The notes beneath the pieces were generated by a model. The model saw only the letters and a program-made list of their open reading frames with translations. It searched no databases and was not told the origin of the DNA. From Chrysoporthe austroafricana (Eukaryota; Ascomycota; Sordariomycetes; Diaporthales; Cryphonectriaceae), in the NCBI GenBank assembly GCA_001051155.2, contig JYIP02000003.1, positions 3,720,001 to 3,784,000 on the forward strand: a DNA stretch of 64,000 nt, in the 5' to 3' direction. A program made the translations under genes and the position numbers. Below are positions 36,228 through 46,775 of this stretch, in pieces (position 1 is the first letter of the stretch; each line of letters begins with the position of its first letter).

Positions 36228-37373
36228 CCCCTCCACGTGCTACGTACATCGGCGGATTTCACTGGCAGATCAGGGCTCGAAGGGACGACGTTCGATGCGC
36301 GAGAACCATCGATTGGATAGGTGTCACGGTGTAAATAAGAATTCCGAACCCCACCGTGCCTACTATAGCCCGTGTCGCTCATCAGAGATGGGAGTCTCTC
36401 CAGGGTGGATGCCTGGGCCGGGGTGGGAGAGGGGGTGGTTGTATTATTGCTGTACATCAGCTGAAAAAGAGGCCTCTGCCGAGTACGGCAGAGGGCAACC
36501 CGTACTCCAGCTCCCCCGCCACAGCGCATCAGTGATCACGTCTCGACCCCGTATTCTGTCCTTACCCCTGACACGAATCGACGGCGACGAGAATCTGTAT
36601 ACCACCAAGCTCGGCCAGAGAAGGGGTCGAGGACACCGTGGGCCGTCTGTTATCTCTCCCACCGCCGTGTGTGAGTAGGTTATTTTAGCCGTAACGATCC
36701 ATGTGAAATTGTGCCCCGTCACGCCCGTCTCGGCGGACCCCACTCTTGGCCTTGGAGCAGCACCCTGGATTTTGGTCCCGTCACCACCGGTGCGGGAAGT
36801 TGTCCAGACCACGCTCCTCGAGGATCTCCAACCCTTAACTCGTTCTCCCGCGACTGACTGCTGGCCTGCTGCGACTCTGTGCGAGCTGCAATCCCACGCT
36901 GGCCCCTCCCTCCTCCATATCCTCTTCCTCGCCTTCGTCCTCGTCCTCACCCCTGACCCGCGTATCAGCGTCTCTCACCCTGCATCTTGCGTCTCCCGGC
37001 CCGCCCTTGGCACCAATACTCCGTATCCAAACACCAATCGAGACGACACCCGGCCGCGGCTGCAGATAGCCTCTGCCCGCTGTGACGACCTCGTCCGCGT
37101 ACGCCTGGGCCAACCATCCATTACGAAGTCGGGCGTCAGCTCTCCCGGCGATCAATTGCTGAGCTACTGTACTCCTCGCAACAACAGCACGGGTTTCGGC
37201 TGCGCCTACGCTTACGGAGTAATACGTGCTTGGGCCTGCATGCCTCGTTGATCAACGCTCTATCCGCAGCTTGGGCAGCTGGTATTTGATCCTCGTCTCG
37301 CCGTCCCAGTCCTCTTGGATCAGCCCGTGAGTTTCCCCTCTTTTCATGCCATGCCATGGCACATCCCAGTCCC

Positions 37374-37407
<34 letters not shown>

Positions 37408-37468
37408 GCTGCTACTATTGCTACTGCTGTCGCATCTGGCACGACCTAGATGCAGGACACATGTATAT
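36228..37468. other. promoter and 5' leader of the Ras GEF gene
   Basis: About 1.2 kb. From about 36700 the sequence is C/T-rich and has a long open plus frame (36703-37251) of proline- and serine-rich composition with no motif. It is most likely a transcribed leader rather than a gene. A (CTG)10 run lies at 37376-37405. Confidence 0.45.
37376..37405. repeat. (CTG)10 trinucleotide repeat
   Basis: Ten uninterrupted CTG units followed by interrupted CTG-like triplets to about 37430. It lies upstream of the chosen start codon of the Ras GEF gene, probably in the leader. Confidence 0.9.
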
Positions 37469-40400
37469 ATGATGGCGTTCCGCGAAGCCCAACTTCAAGG
37501 CCAGCATGTTTACGATAACATCTTATCATCAGCTTCCACGTGCGTCAGCCCTGCGGCCAACCGCCACCCTCCCCGCCGGAGGGTCCCTGAGCCCGATCCT
37601 TCTTCATCCTTCGTCACGATACCCGAGTATCCACAATCGACCCTCGCTCTTCCGCCTCCGGACGAGGCCGACGACTTCTTGGTCCCCGTCCCCTCCGCTG
37701 CGTTCGATCCCTTCCTCCGCCGACATCTCGAAGCGCGAGACCTGCCCCGGAGCTTCACCTACCCTCGCCAGGTCCCGACGCGCCATGGGACTGCGGTGCA
37801 GCCCTGGCCTCCTCGCAGAGACTCGCTGATGAACGCGACATCAGGGGTACGCTAGCTTTTACAATTCACTGGTCTAGCAGGGGCTCTTTTCTCTCCAAGT
37901 CAGGTCGGGGGAGGGAGCATAGGTCTATGGCACGGCGGCTAGACTATAGCTAACTGACCCTCGTGACCTTCATAAAGGCGCCGTTGTTTCCTCGCGACGG
38001 CGCGATTCATTCAAATACTATGGATACTCTCAACATTGCAATTATAGGGGCCAATGGGGTGGGCAAGTCGGCCTTCATGCAGCGCGCGCTTAAGTTGTCG
38101 CAGCCGCCCACCAACGGCCATATCACCTTCAACTGGACCGAGGCCGATGGCACGCAACACACCGTCCGCGCTTTCGAGGTGGACCTAGAGGTCTTCGATC
38201 TGGAGATGAACGAGCCCATTCGCTGGCCCAGGCAGGCCAATGGCCAGATGACCCCAAGGGTCGACGGCACGATCGTCCTGTACGACGTGACAAGCAAGGA
38301 GAGCACCAAGCTACTACCCCAGACATTCTGTGGGTCAAAGCTACATATCCATTGGTATCCCGCGCGCCGTGGCTAATGCTTTCCATAGCTTCACTTTCCG
38401 CCGGCAACTACACCACCTTCCTCGTCGCGACGAAATGCGATACTCCTGAGGATGTCCGGGAGGTCGACACAGACAGCGTTGCTGCTGCCTTCAAGTCCGT
38501 GGTGGCCAGTTTCTGCACGTCCGCCAATTCACCGACTAGTCAAAGAGAGTGTCTACAGGCCATGTTGCGAGCAGTTGTGGGTAGTAACCGGAGAGGTACA
38601 TGCCCCCGTCTTCAAGTCTGGAAAACTCGGAACATTTGACCCGAGCGAATTCGCATGCTCCTCCAAGGCATCCCGAACACGGATTTCCTAGGGCAACGAG
38701 TCATGCTTGGGCAATCCCTCCACAACACACACCCAACCTGGTAGCTAACGCCGCGTCTTTGTCCAGGAGTCGATAGGTCGGACGCCGCCAACCAACGCAG
38801 GCGTGCTGCTTCAGCCGCAAACCTAGAACCTTTACCGGACCCACTCAACAATGGCCGCCCTGAATCCCAGCACAGCAAGCATAGTAGAGCAAGCTCTGAT
38901 CTATCATTACTAAAGGGCTTCTCTTCTGGGCCAAATGACAGCTATCACAGGAGCTTTACAGCACGCTCGCCGCGTGCTTTTTCAGGAGGGAATATCGGCG
39001 ATGAGGCCTTGAATCCACCAGTGTCGACCCAACTCCGGCAGTCGGGAGTACGATTGGACATTGGAGATCCGTTCAATGAGATGGATGAATCGGATGTCGA
39101 CTCCTTCCGCACCTCGATGACAGAAGACCTGCCGATACTGCAGCGAAGCGATGAGAACTTCATGGAGCGACAAGCCAAGTCAACGGGCGTCACGTTTGAT
39201 GAGTTAGTTGACAGACTTCTAGCACCGCGGATGACAAGGGCAGATCAGAACTTTGCAGAAGTCTTTCTCTGTCTCTACCGGAAATTTGCTCCACCCGGAA
39301 AATTATTTTCAGCGATTCTTGCAAGGCTAGAGCGCGCGAAAGATGACAAGGCAGCACACTATCTCACCAAGAAGGGCACTCAGATGCGGATCATCGAGGT
39401 GGTGGCCAAATGGGTTTCATCATACCCCGGTGACTTTGCCCGGCCCCAAACGAAGAAGACGCTGGAACGGTTCGTTTCACACCTCGCAAAGGAGCCGGCC
39501 TTCCTTGCTGCCGCGAGCATGATGAGGGCCCAATTAGAGAATTGCGTGATAGAGGACGATGACACCGGATGGGCACAGGCCGACGAACTGCCAGAAGACG
39601 GTGAAGGTGCGGAGTCGGCTTCGGAATCCAGAGAACTAGAAGTGAATCTGGGCGGATCCATGGATTCACTAAAAATACAAAATCCAGCAGAGTCAGCCGA
39701 GGCGCGTCGACCATCAGCGATGTCCGAACTTTCGTCACATGGCGAGCGGGATTTTGCTCTGGGAGATACCAATTATCAGTATTTCACGTACGAGGACTAC
39801 GAGAGGGAGGCGTCGACAATGGTTCCAAAAAACAGCATACCCCTCAGCAAAAGTCGATATCATGTCTTCATGGACATCAGCGCTGACGTGCTTGCCGAGG
39901 AGATTACGCGCATCGATTGGATCATGTTCAGCAGCGTGCGTATTCGCGACTGGGTGCGGCATGTCAGCCTGTCGTCGTCGGAGAAGGAAAAGTGTCGGTC
40001 GCTCAAAAACGCTAACCGACTGATCTCGCACTTCAACCACGTGGCCAAATGGGTGCAAAATATGATCCTGATCCGCGACAAGCCGAAACACCGGGCGCCC
40101 TGCCTAGAGAAATTCATGATCATCGCGCACAAACTGCGGAAGCTGAACAACTACAATGGGCTTGGCGCGATCGTGGCAGGCCTTCAGAACGCCAATATCG
40201 CGCGTCTACGCCAAACGATGGCAGGGGTCCGTCCCGAGGTCTGGAAGCAATATCAGAGCGCGGAGAAGCTCATGCTACAAGCCAAGTCTTCGTTCGCGTA
40301 CCGCCTCGCGTGGGAGAACAGCCCACTGCCGCGGATACCATACATGGCGCTGCACCGCAAGGATCTGACGGCCGCGGAGGAGGGGAATAAGACCTTGGTA

Positions 40401-40728
40401 GGGCCCAATGGGGACCGGATCAATTGGAAGAAGTTTGAGATCCTGGGCGAGATCCTGTTGCCCATCATGAAGAGCCAAGGCGCGCCGTACGCGAACCTGA
40501 GTAGGCATCAGATATGCAGAGAGTTGATACTGGATTGTCGGATGGAGCTGGATGAGGAAGTAAGTCCGGCTGTTGATCTGATGTTAGCTCCATAAGTGAA
40601 TAGAAGGCTGACCACTATTACAGGCACTCTACCAGCGCAGCAAAGCTGTTGAGCCGGGACAAGGTGCGGCCACCAGCAGCACTTCAGATCTGAAGAAGAA
40701 GACATTGGGCTTTCTTAAGGGTGGCTGA
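37469..40728 (+). CDS. Ras guanine nucleotide exchange factor with N-terminal Ras-like domain
   Basis: A 944-residue protein in five phase-consistent exons: 37469-37846, 37978-38329, 38389-38595, 38767-40559 and 40624-40728. Around residue 150 a P-loop reads IGANGVGKSAF. It is followed by VDGTIVLYDVTSKES and by FLVATKCDTPED, equivalent to the NKxD base-recognition motif. The DxxG switch-II motif is not evident (VFDLEMNEP instead). A Ras exchanger N-motif starts near residue 455 (FDELVDRLLAPRM, AEVFLCLYRKFAPP). The catalytic CDC25 domain covers about 685-905 (VLAEEITRIDW, MFSSVRIRDWVRH, AHKLRKLNNYNGLGAIVAGLQ, RIPYMALHRKDLTAAEEGN). Such exchangers switch on Ras-type GTPases in growth and morphogenesis signalling. 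An upstream in-frame CTG-rich stretch could extend the N-terminus, but the MMAF start at 37469 is more credible. Confidence 0.92.
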
Positions 40729-41411
40729 ACGGTCATGTAGGTGGGGGGGGGGGGCGGGGGGCGAACAATAGACAGCAAGGACTGTCTACCTGTGGCGGAT
40801 TAATACAGACCGGACATCATTGGGCCGGACATGGCGGGCATTGCATCATCAGTCATCATCACCATATTATTTTTATTTCGACATAGAGATATCACGGATA
40901 TCCGAATCATATGGTGGACTTTTCTGTTCTCTTCAACACTGCTGTACCTGTATGCTGAAACACCGGGTCCAGGCAAGCTCGCATGGCTAGATAACATGCG
41001 AAATTTCTCCTAGCGTTTCGATCCTGCCACCGAAGCTGAGCAGTCTAGAGCAACGCATGTGTGCGTCTGTCTCATTGGACACTACTGCATGGAGGCGCAT
41101 GGCCTGCACCATCAGCGTTCACGCCCGCTATACTCCGTACCTAGGCGCTTTGTCTAGTGTATCCTAGGTGAGCAACGCCAGCCAGAACGTCGTTCCGCCA
41201 GGCGCGTTGAGATCCCAATGCAACCTCGCGTTCCTTCGGTTGCGAGACCAGATAGATATTCACAGCGAACGACACCACCAAGACGAGGACGATAGATCTC
41301 AAGAGCGCATTGATAAGACTTTGAGTACTTACTCGTGCTCATATGCGTGGAACTCACATTTGTATAAAGCACCTGCCAACCTCCGCGGCCGAACCGTTCC
41401 AGCAGGTAGAG
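40729..41411. other. intergenic; G-homopolymer run near 40741
   Basis: About 680 bases with a G-rich run at roughly 40741-40760 and no supported gene. Confidence 0.45.
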
Positions 41412-41711
41412 ATGAGTACGAATCCGCGGCAAGGTGCCCATACCGGCGCGCCGTCGGCTGCAAACACCTTCGTCGTCGTCGATTTGCCAAGGGACGCATC
41501 AGAGGATGAACTAAAGGAAATCTTCTCACGTAAAAGCGGTTATAGACGAATGGTTTTCCGAACCAAGACAAGCGGGCCTATGTGCCTTGTCGAGTTCGAC
41601 GACAACATAGCCGGGACCATAGCGGGCCATGAGCTCTACGGTGCAATGCTTCGCAACAGCAAGAAAGGCGGCATCCACTTGAGCTTTTCGAAGAATCCTG
41701 AGGGTGTCTGA
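41412..41711 (+). CDS. short Whi3-type RRM protein, possibly truncated
   Basis: A 99-residue frame that is essentially one RNA recognition motif. NTFVVVDLPRDASEDELKEI contains RNP2-like VVDL. Then come FSRKSGYRRMVFRTK, GPMCLVEFDD (RNP1-like) and HELYGAMLRNSKKGGIHLSF-SKNP. The ending is the pattern seen in the C-terminal RRM of Whi3-type RNA-binding proteins, where SKNP-GV-R continues into a long disordered tail. Here a TGA follows GV directly. The same frame then stays open for about 33 more codons (ANLAPIQNPTG, SLASTNGKLSHN) up to a GTGAGT donor. This suggests loss of an Arg codon (CGA to TGA) in a once longer protein. It may be a decaying extra copy. The frame is open upstream to 41343, so the start is uncertain. 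Confidence 0.5.
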   Translation: MSTNPRQGAHTGAPSAANTFVVVDLPRDASEDELKEIFSRKSGYRRMVFRTKTSGPMCLVEFDDNIAGTIAGHELYGAMLRNSKKGGIHLSFSKNPEGV

Positions 41712-41929
41712 GCCAACCTGGCACCCATACAAAATCCTACCGGATCGTTAGCTAGTACCAATGGCAAGCTATCCCACAACCCAAACAGCCTCGCAGCCAA
41801 CGTCTCGTGAGTAAACCCACCATATAGACGTGCCGTTTCAAAGACATCGAGCGGAGGTTATTAAGCGTCTGCTTGCAGGTCTGGGACGCATCGGGCCCGC
41901 CTGGAACGGCGGGGTCCACGGGTGTGTTT

Positions 41930-42169
41930 ATGTCACCGTGTCCGGAGAGATCTCCTTCGCCAGCCGCCCCGGCGCATACGCGAAGGGTGGCTTCCGGCGC
42001 CCACGGCCGCGCACAGGAGGTCAAACGTGTGCGGTGGACGGTCTCCGAGGACCAGACGGACGACCGGGAAGTCCGGAAGATGCGCTGCCTGGCGTCCGAA
42101 CGGAGGCCTGAGCTCCCGAAGCGGCTGGCTTCTACCCCTCCTCGCCCACCCCATCGCTGTGCCCTCTAG
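41930..42169 (+). CDS. small basic protein sharing the KRVRWT-SED-TD motif
   Basis: A 79-residue frame from the ATG at 41930; the frame is open back to 41873. It carries KRVRWTVSEDQTDDREV followed by K-x-R-x-LASE-R, nearly the same block as in the unrelated protein at 16706-17449. Outside the block it is Pro/Ala/Arg-rich and of high GC. No known family. Whether it is a full gene, an exon or a relic is open; it lies among other short or broken frames. Confidence 0.4.
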   Translation: MSPCPERSPSPAAPAHTRRVASGAHGRAQEVKRVRWTVSEDQTDDREVRKMRCLASERRPELPKRLASTPPRPPHRCAL

Positions 42170-42360
42170 CCACAACAGCAGGGGAGAGGAGGGGGTACAC
42201 CAAAGAGAGCGCGGTCAAGCTACCAGAGGCAAGTGCAGAATCTGATAGTAGGGCTCCCGCGGTTGCTGAAAGCAAGTCTACGCTACCGATGCTATACGCA
42301 CCGGATCAAATCTCACTTCTCTTGAGAATTGCTGGGCTGACTGAGCATTAGGAGGTAGAC

Positions 42361-42630
42361 ATGATGCGAAATACCAACCCGCAAAAGTTGTGCATTATGG
42401 AACGCCTACAAAGCTTGGCGGATTCCGGCAGGGACGCCGAGAACCTCATCACCACATACATGGAGCGCCTGTTAAAACTCGATAAGGACTGGAAACGGAC
42501 TTCGGCGCGCGAAGCAAATATCACCTCCTGGCGCAAGCTGCAGACGGAACTGGATAAGTTGAAGAGCGAGATCGAGCTGCATCACATCACAATTCCTACA
42601 TCAAGGTGCGGACAGACGAGTCCCGCCTAA
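42361..42630 (+). CDS. small coiled-coil protein, unknown
   Basis: An 89-residue frame from 42361. The central ~50 residues alternate charged and hydrophobic positions (AENLITTYMERLLKLDKDW, WRKLQTELDKLKSEIELH), so a helical coiled coil is likely. No known family, no signal peptide and no clear introns. It could be a real short gene or an exon of a decayed one. Confidence 0.35.
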   Translation: MMRNTNPQKLCIMERLQSLADSGRDAENLITTYMERLLKLDKDWKRTSAREANITSWRKLQTELDKLKSEIELHHITIPTSRCGQTSPA

Positions 42631-44144
42631 CATGTGGCGGTCTCTTATAGTTCGGTGCCTTCACCTGGCATAAGGGATCCCCAGCGGAAAGTTGCTGTTG
42701 ATGTTGTCAGCTGTCCAGGCAAGTCAGTCTCCTTCAGGCAGGTCTACTGGACGCTTGCGGACCTTGAGCGGGCAGAATCACGCGGAAGGGCAAGAATTGG
42801 GATCGAGGTTTCGTCTTTCTCTCCCCTCCCTCCCTCTCCCTCTCAGTTATTTTTGTTTCTTTTCTTTTCCCCCCCCCCCTTTTTTTTTTCTTTCTTTCCT
42901 TCTTCTTTTTTCGCATGAAAGACGAGGAACGGTCGAAATGTCCTGCCTGGAAGAGGAGGATTACTTGCCTCAGGTTAAATAGTAGTGCCTTTGCGTATGG
43001 AACTTGGCGTGAGGTGGGGAAGTACAGGGCTTTGCGAAACGAGCACCTTCCAATAAGAGGAGTTCGAAGACGAAAGTTTAAGCTTTCTATGCGGCAGCGA
43101 ACTGAGCGATCTAAGGAGCTGTCGATGGGATGGCACCACGGTATATTGCGCTTCATGGTAGTTAATGAACAACTCAAGCAGGCGGCGACGCCAGAGGCCA
43201 ACGCTGACAGAAGTCTTTCTATCCTGTGATTCCATACTGAATATCACTCACATATCTGCACGAAGGCCTAGCATGCTTGAGTAGGTCAGCAACGGCCTGG
43301 GAAGTTCTTACTTAGGGTCAATCTTTTTTTGGAAACGTTGTCATGAAAGGTTTAAATCTCCCCCCCAGAACGGGCAGCCGAGGCCCCGGCACCAACAATA
43401 CAACAAGGGGAGCTGGGGAAAAGGGTACAATGCAGCACTCTCAGCATAAGCTTGTGGGCTATAGCAGACTTGCTAAGATGACGCCCATGCACTGTACCTG
43501 GACCTACGGGTCTGTGAAACGTAGTGCCTCCCCCCTGCATGACGAGGGCGGCAAGCTGCGGCTTGCAATGGTAGCATGTAGTGTGAGCCGCCGAGTACTG
43601 CTGTGCAACGTGAGGCATGCAGCTGAGGAAGTCGGACTTGAACGGAGCCCGAGACAAAAAAAACACAATATTGCGCGGAAATAGATTTACCGTCTCTAAG
43701 AGAATAATCCCAGAGGTCGAGAGGGATGAGGAGTCCAATGATAAGGAACCTAACCAGGCACCATGAAAGTACGAGGTGGGAAGAGCTGAGGAAGTCAGAT
43801 GAAAGGGATGAAGAACGAAAGGACGGAGAGAAGTCTACAATATGTTCGGTGTGTGGCGACTCTTTGGTATGCAGATACCTAGTTCAGCAACATTGAGCCC
43901 ATTAGATTCCAAATATTATTGCTATGTATAATGATTATTGGTGTCCTCTAATGTGGGTATCTACCGTATCCTCTACAAATCCCTCGTCTACAGCGGAACG
44001 AACTTTATTTCCATCAGTCCGCCCGCGTCAAATCGGCAGGCTCATTAGCAACTAACACTCTTGATCTTGTTCGTGCTAGAGAGAGGGAGGAAGCCTTCGA
44101 CTAAATGTTTCTCAACCAATCCGACAACGCTTAGCCCTCAAAAT
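42631..44144. other. intergenic with polypyrimidine tract, nothing supported
   Basis: About 1.5 kb. Frames on both strands are short and lack motifs. A C/T-rich tract fills 42810-42912. Confidence 0.45.
42810..42912. repeat. polypyrimidine low-complexity tract
   Basis: About 100 bases that are almost entirely C and T, including runs of ten C and ten T. Confidence 0.8.
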
Positions 44145-44456
44145 TCAGTAAGACCCCTGCCATATCGCAACGCCATCATTGCATCTGGGCTCGAGGCTGT
44201 CGTCGGTCGTACACCCGCCCGTGCAGGTGAAGAGAACCTCGGTACCGCTTGTGCAGGTGTAGTAATAGCCCTCGACATCGCAGCCGCGCACCAACCCCAG
44301 GGGCTCAGCCGCAAGGCAGTCTTCATGCGGAGGTGTCGTCCCGCGGACAGTGGGTTCGAGGCCGGTGCTGTCTGGTATCGGCGCCGGGCGCGGTGCGCTC
44401 ATGGCGGGTATGCTGAGGAGGCCAGTGATGAGGAGGGAGGTGACAAAGGTCTTCAT
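44145..44456 (-). CDS. small secreted cysteine-containing protein
   Basis: An intronless 103-residue protein. The first ~21 residues (MKTFVTSLLITGLLSIPAMSA) form a classic signal peptide with an A-x-A-like end, followed by a Pro-rich stretch. The mature part has six cysteines arranged DCL, GCD, YTCT, FTCTGGCTTD and RCND, allowing three disulfides, plus GYYYTC. No known family was recognised. Size, signal and cysteine content fit fungal secreted effectors or cell-surface peptides; that role is inference. Confidence 0.72.
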   Translation of the reverse strand: MKTFVTSLLITGLLSIPAMSAPRPAPIPDSTGLEPTVRGTTPPHEDCLAAEPLGLVRGCDVEGYYYTCTSGTEVLFTCTGGCTTDDSLEPRCNDGVAIWQGSY

Positions 44457-44889
44457 TTTGAAAGAGGTTATTTGCTGTTCGTTGTAGTGATAATGATGTT
44501 GAAGTTGTCAGGAGGATCAAGAGCCTCAGGACGATCGAGGAAAACACCCTGAGAATAAGCGAGTGAAGGCCGTGTGGAGCAGGAATTGGAAACGCGTGGT
44601 GCTGTAGGAGCCGATCGACAAACAGAACGGGAGGAAGATCGATACCTTATGTATTCTGGGGCCTCGTTTGAGTATCTCACGATCTCGAAAGTCAGCTGAA
44701 TGATTAAAAGGTAGCGTCGAGGTGGGGACGGCGTCCAACGCGCAACGTGTTGGGCGGTCAGCTCTCCACGATTGGAATCCTTTGTGCACATAGGTACGCT
44801 GCCCGGAGCAGCCTAGGCTGACTATTTTCAGCATCTTTAATCTCCCCATGAGCACGTCTAAAAGGTACTTCGGTTGGGAAGGATTCGTC

Positions 44890-45397
44890 TTACATATCAC
44901 ACGGGGGAATCGACCAACTGCGTGTGGAGCATCTGCAGCGGTTCTTGATATTTCTCCCGCCACACTCCCAAAGCAGCCTCGCATTTGCATCACCGCCCCC
45001 AGGCCCACTAGCACGAAGATGTGCGAACGAGGCGACAATGGTGCCATCCATATTACGAGATTCGATCGTCCGAATTAAGGCCGCATGGTCGCATTGCTCC
45101 GATGGGCCGTCTTCATTCTCGTTCCGCAAGGCTGAGATGCACGGACGAAAGACAGGCATGAGAGCAAGGTATAAGACGACGCTGTCCTTGAAAAGTGTGA
45201 GTGCGTCCAACACGAGGACCTGCGTGCCATTTCTGCATGGTATCCTTCTTCGGCGGCCGCCACCTCGGCAGAGCTTCACGAATGCCAGCCGAGACCTTTT
45301 CCAGAAGTGCCTTCAGGTCGTCCGAATTAGAATTGAATTGTGGTATCTCTATGGTTTCGAGGGTCTCCCTAAGACAGCGCAAGTCGAAAAGTAGCAT
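44890..45397 (-). pseudogene. frameshifted coding-like segment, unknown family
   Basis: Two overlapping minus-strand frames join into one sensible stretch only if one base is missing near 45238. The first (from 45397) reads RCLRETLETIEIPQF, DDLKALLEKVSAGIREALP, RWRPPKKDTMQKWHA. The second continues VLVLDALTLFKDSVVLYLA, LMPVFRPCISALRNE, ALIRTIESRNMDGTIVASFA. No GT-AG intron explains the switch. The composition is protein-like in both parts, so I read it as a gene fragment with a one-base indel. The family is unknown to me; moderate to low confidence. Confidence 0.35.
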
Positions 45398-45445
45398 GCC
45401 GCAAGGAACGCAAGCGCGTCAGCTCGGTCCAGGCCCTCAGACGGA

Positions 45446-46478
45446 TCAGCCGGGAACTGTGTCAATAGATCCAGAGCCTGGTGAGGTGGGCGGAATTGAG
45501 CCCTTCTGCTGCTTGAGCTTCTCCTCGAACTTGGCGAACTCCTTCATGGCAATTTCCTCCTCCTCATCCATCACCTGAGTGACTCCTTTGACTTCCTCAA
45601 TCTGAGACAAAAGTTCAGCATGGCATCAAACCAGAACGTTTCGCCGATGAAGGACTTACGTAGTGCATCAACATTCCCTCGATACCATTCTTCAACGTGA
45701 CCGTACTCGAGTCACAGGTCCGGCATGCGCCCCTTAGTTTCAACAGTACATTACCATTCTCAAAACCACGATACTCAATATCGCCACCATCCTCCTGAAT
45801 GGCCGGCCTAATTCTTGTTTCGAGCAACTCCTTGATCATGCCCACCACCTCGCTGTCATTCTCGTCGTACGCAAGGCTGTCCACCTCTTCCGGGGCGCCT
45901 TCTGAACCGACGTCGTCCTTCTTTTCCGAGAAATTCACAATCTTCTGGCCGCCCGTAACGGCCTCCGTGATGAGCGCGAACACCTCAGGCCGGATATGTG
46001 CCCAATTCGCATCCGCATCTTTTGTGACCGTGATGAAATCCGCACCGTAGAACACCGACTTGACGCCATCGATGCTCATGAGCTGCGAGGCAAGCGGCGA
46101 CGGGTGCGGTGGTGCGATGGTGCTGCGCGGGTTCAGGTACTCGATGAAGGGTGTTGATAGATTCTCGGGTAAGATGCGGTGATTCGGGAGGAACTTAAGC
46201 GCGTCCGGGTTCGGGGTGCCTTCGGTCTGAATGAATATCGTGCGTCGTCCAATGGTCGTAGGTATCCCTGGAGGCAAGGGCCGTTTGGATGGCAAAGACG
46301 GCCGTGATGCGGCTGTCAGCGCTGGGAGTGGTGACCGGCTGCTGTGGACTCGCCTCCGGGCGAGCTCGGGGAGGCTTGCGCCGGAGCGGGCCTGTGACGG
46401 CCGCGCCCAGGAGAAAATGCCCCGTGAGGATGTAGAGATTCTTCGTGGAATCATTTTGACCGGTATCATGGAGTCCAT
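45446..46478 (-). CDS. NFU1: mitochondrial Fe-S cluster protein Nfu1
   Basis: A NifU-like scaffold and carrier that delivers 4Fe-4S clusters to mitochondrial enzymes such as lipoate synthase. Two exons, 45660-46478 and 45446-45601, with a phase-0 intron joining MLMHY to IEEVKGV; 324 residues. An Arg/Ser-rich presequence is followed by the Nfu N-domain (TIFIQTEGTPNPDALKFLP, SIDGVKSVFYGADFITVTK) and the NifU domain (IRPAIQEDGGDIEYRGFENG, LLKLRGACRTCDSSTVTLKN). The CxxC ligand pair is intact. The start at 46478 is the first ATG of the frame; ATG at 46454 is also possible. It is divergent from the zf-HIT gene with a 297-bp spacer. Confidence 0.96.
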
Positions 46479-46775
46479 AGGAGGTGCTAAGAGGAGGGCG
46501 AAGAGGGGAGGTTCTTTTATTATGCAATGGGGCAAAGAATAGACGCCTCTTGTTGACTGGCTGACAAAAGCGAAAAGAATTGTTTGCCCGGCACCTTTGC
46601 GTCATTGCCTCGGCGGGGTTCCCCAGATCTCCACTGCATGGTGCACCCCTGCAAGAAAGTTTTGGGGCTCTTGAGAGTCAATTCTTAGCTCAACCAGCCT
46701 GACAACACAACCACCATCCATCAACGTGGTGTGTCCAACCTTTCAGCACACATGGGTTAGTCCGCACTCACAGAC

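Noticed and set aside
36703..37251. Long open plus frame upstream of the Ras GEF
   Set aside because: Composition is C/T-driven Pro/Ser/Leu with no motif; better explained as promoter and leader.
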